Origin: Kosakonia sp. BYX6
GTDB taxonomy: Bacteria; Pseudomonadota; Gammaproteobacteria; Enterobacterales; Enterobacteriaceae
Direction of reading: 5' to 3'
Assembly (NCBI RefSeq): GCF_038449125.1
Contig: NZ_CP151800.1
Coordinates: 2,390,406-2,454,405 of the forward strand
Length of the DNA stretch: 64,000 nucleotides
Under the pieces are notes generated by a model. That model made no database searches, had not been told where the DNA came from, and saw only the letters and a program-made list of their open reading frames with translations. The translations under genes were made by a program, and so were the position numbers. Below are positions 63,701-64,000 of this stretch, one piece after another. Position 1 is the first letter of the stretch. Every line of letters starts with the position of its first letter.

Positions 63701-64000
63701 TTAGCGTTCTCGCTGGCTTAAAATGGCCAGTCGTGCGCGATAACCGTTACGAATGTGTTGACAAGCCGCTTCCTGCGCGGCCTGGCGATCGCGACGCGCC
63801 AATGCGTCGACAATCGCCTGATGTTCGCGTTTCGCCTCCTCGGTACGCTCTTTTAACTCGTACGTCGTGCTGCGCAACAGCGAAAGATGGATGCGTAAAT
63901 TATCCAGCATCTCATTCAGATAGGGGTTATGGGTGGCGCGGTAAATCTGGCGGTGAAACATGCGGTTATGATCGTGCAGCGCTTTGCTGTCGGTCAGCGA
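63701..64000 (-). CDS. GntR-family regulator, FCD domain (cut by window edge)
   Basis: Only the C-terminal 100 or so residues are visible; the frame is open to the window end, so the DNA-binding half lies outside. The FCD pattern is seen: HDHNRMFHRQIYRATHNPYL, then EHQAIVDALARRDRQAAQEAACQHI near the end. FCD regulators sense carboxylic acids or sugar acids. The ATG at 63961 is internal. The target is not in the window. Confidence 0.75.
   Translation of the reverse strand, partial: SLTDSKALHDHNRMFHRQIYRATHNPYLNEMLDNLRIHLSLLRSTTYELKERTEEAKREHQAIVDALARRDRQAAQEAACQHIRNGYRARLAILSQRER

Noticed and set aside
1-64000. Search for CRISPR arrays, tRNA/rRNA genes, riboswitches and intact insertion sequences
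   Set aside because: No regularly spaced repeats, no cloverleaf or rRNA signature sequence, and no transposase-like protein were recognised. Only REP-type repeats were found.

Overview
The window reads as chromosome of a member of the Enterobacteriaceae. Many proteins are recognisable orthologues of Escherichia coli K-12 genes (RimL, YdcK, TehB, YdcL, YdcO, SutR/YdcN, RlhA/YdcP, DigH/YddW). Other content (trehalose operon treZ-treY-glgX, chromosomal class A beta-lactamase, BLUF-EAL photoreceptor, GH42 galactosidase, many LysR regulators) points to a plant- or soil-associated Enterobacter/Kosakonia/Klebsiella-like organism. The exact genus cannot be fixed from sequence reading alone. No rRNA, tRNA, CRISPR array or intact insertion sequence was seen, and no gap between genes exceeds about 270 bases.

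Layout. Positions 1-23300 follow the E. coli order rimL-ydcK-(tehA)-tehB-ydcL-ydcO-sutR-rlhA, but most junctions carry extra cargo and tehA is missing. Between rimL and ydcK lie a LysR/SnoaL-like pair, an overlapping four-gene operon (periplasmic catalase-related haem protein, cytochrome b561, ECF sigma factor, anti-sigma factor) and an SDR gene. Between tehB and ydcL lie divergent peptidase T-like and DppA-like paralogues. Between ydcL and ydcO lie an EamA exporter with its AraC regulator and a low-GC pair: a peptidoglycan-binding/pesticin-like lysozyme overlapping an LprI-like lysozyme inhibitor. Between ydcO and sutR lies a GH42 beta-galactosidase/GPH transporter/AraC unit.

Positions 23300-29500 hold a tiny His/Lys/Pro-rich exported protein, a LysR/nitroreductase pair, a chemoreceptor, an EAL-HDOD protein and a CpdA-like phosphoesterase with a changed motif, separated by REP elements. 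Positions 29624-34051 hold the most unusual unit: two large, divergent dynamin-like GTPases and a small coiled-coil protein with a C-terminal membrane anchor, all three genes overlapping. Next come LysR/SDR/MDR oxidoreductase genes, the class A beta-lactamase, the treZ-treY-glgX operon (glycogen or maltodextrin to trehalose), and a His-rich membrane protein overlapping a second ECF sigma factor.

Positions 45300-64000 hold digH, an orphan DUF943 gene, a periplasmic metallo-beta-lactamase-fold hydrolase with a cotranscribed LysR gene and a clear LysR-type operator, a small AraC regulator, and a sigma54-dependent PrpR_N-type activator. The activator diverges from a CoA-transferase/HMG-CoA-lyase-like/MFS operon that has a good -24/-12 promoter. 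After these come Nudix and GNAT genes, an amidohydrolase, a degraded MFS exporter pseudogene, an alpha/beta hydrolase, a diguanylate cyclase, a BLUF-EAL photoreceptor and the end of a GntR/FCD regulator.

The strongest candidates for something new are the dynamin-like three-gene cassette, the orphan lysozyme/inhibitor pair, the ECF-controlled catalase/b561 operon with its self-promoter, and the sigma54-driven acid:CoA transferase/lyase pathway.
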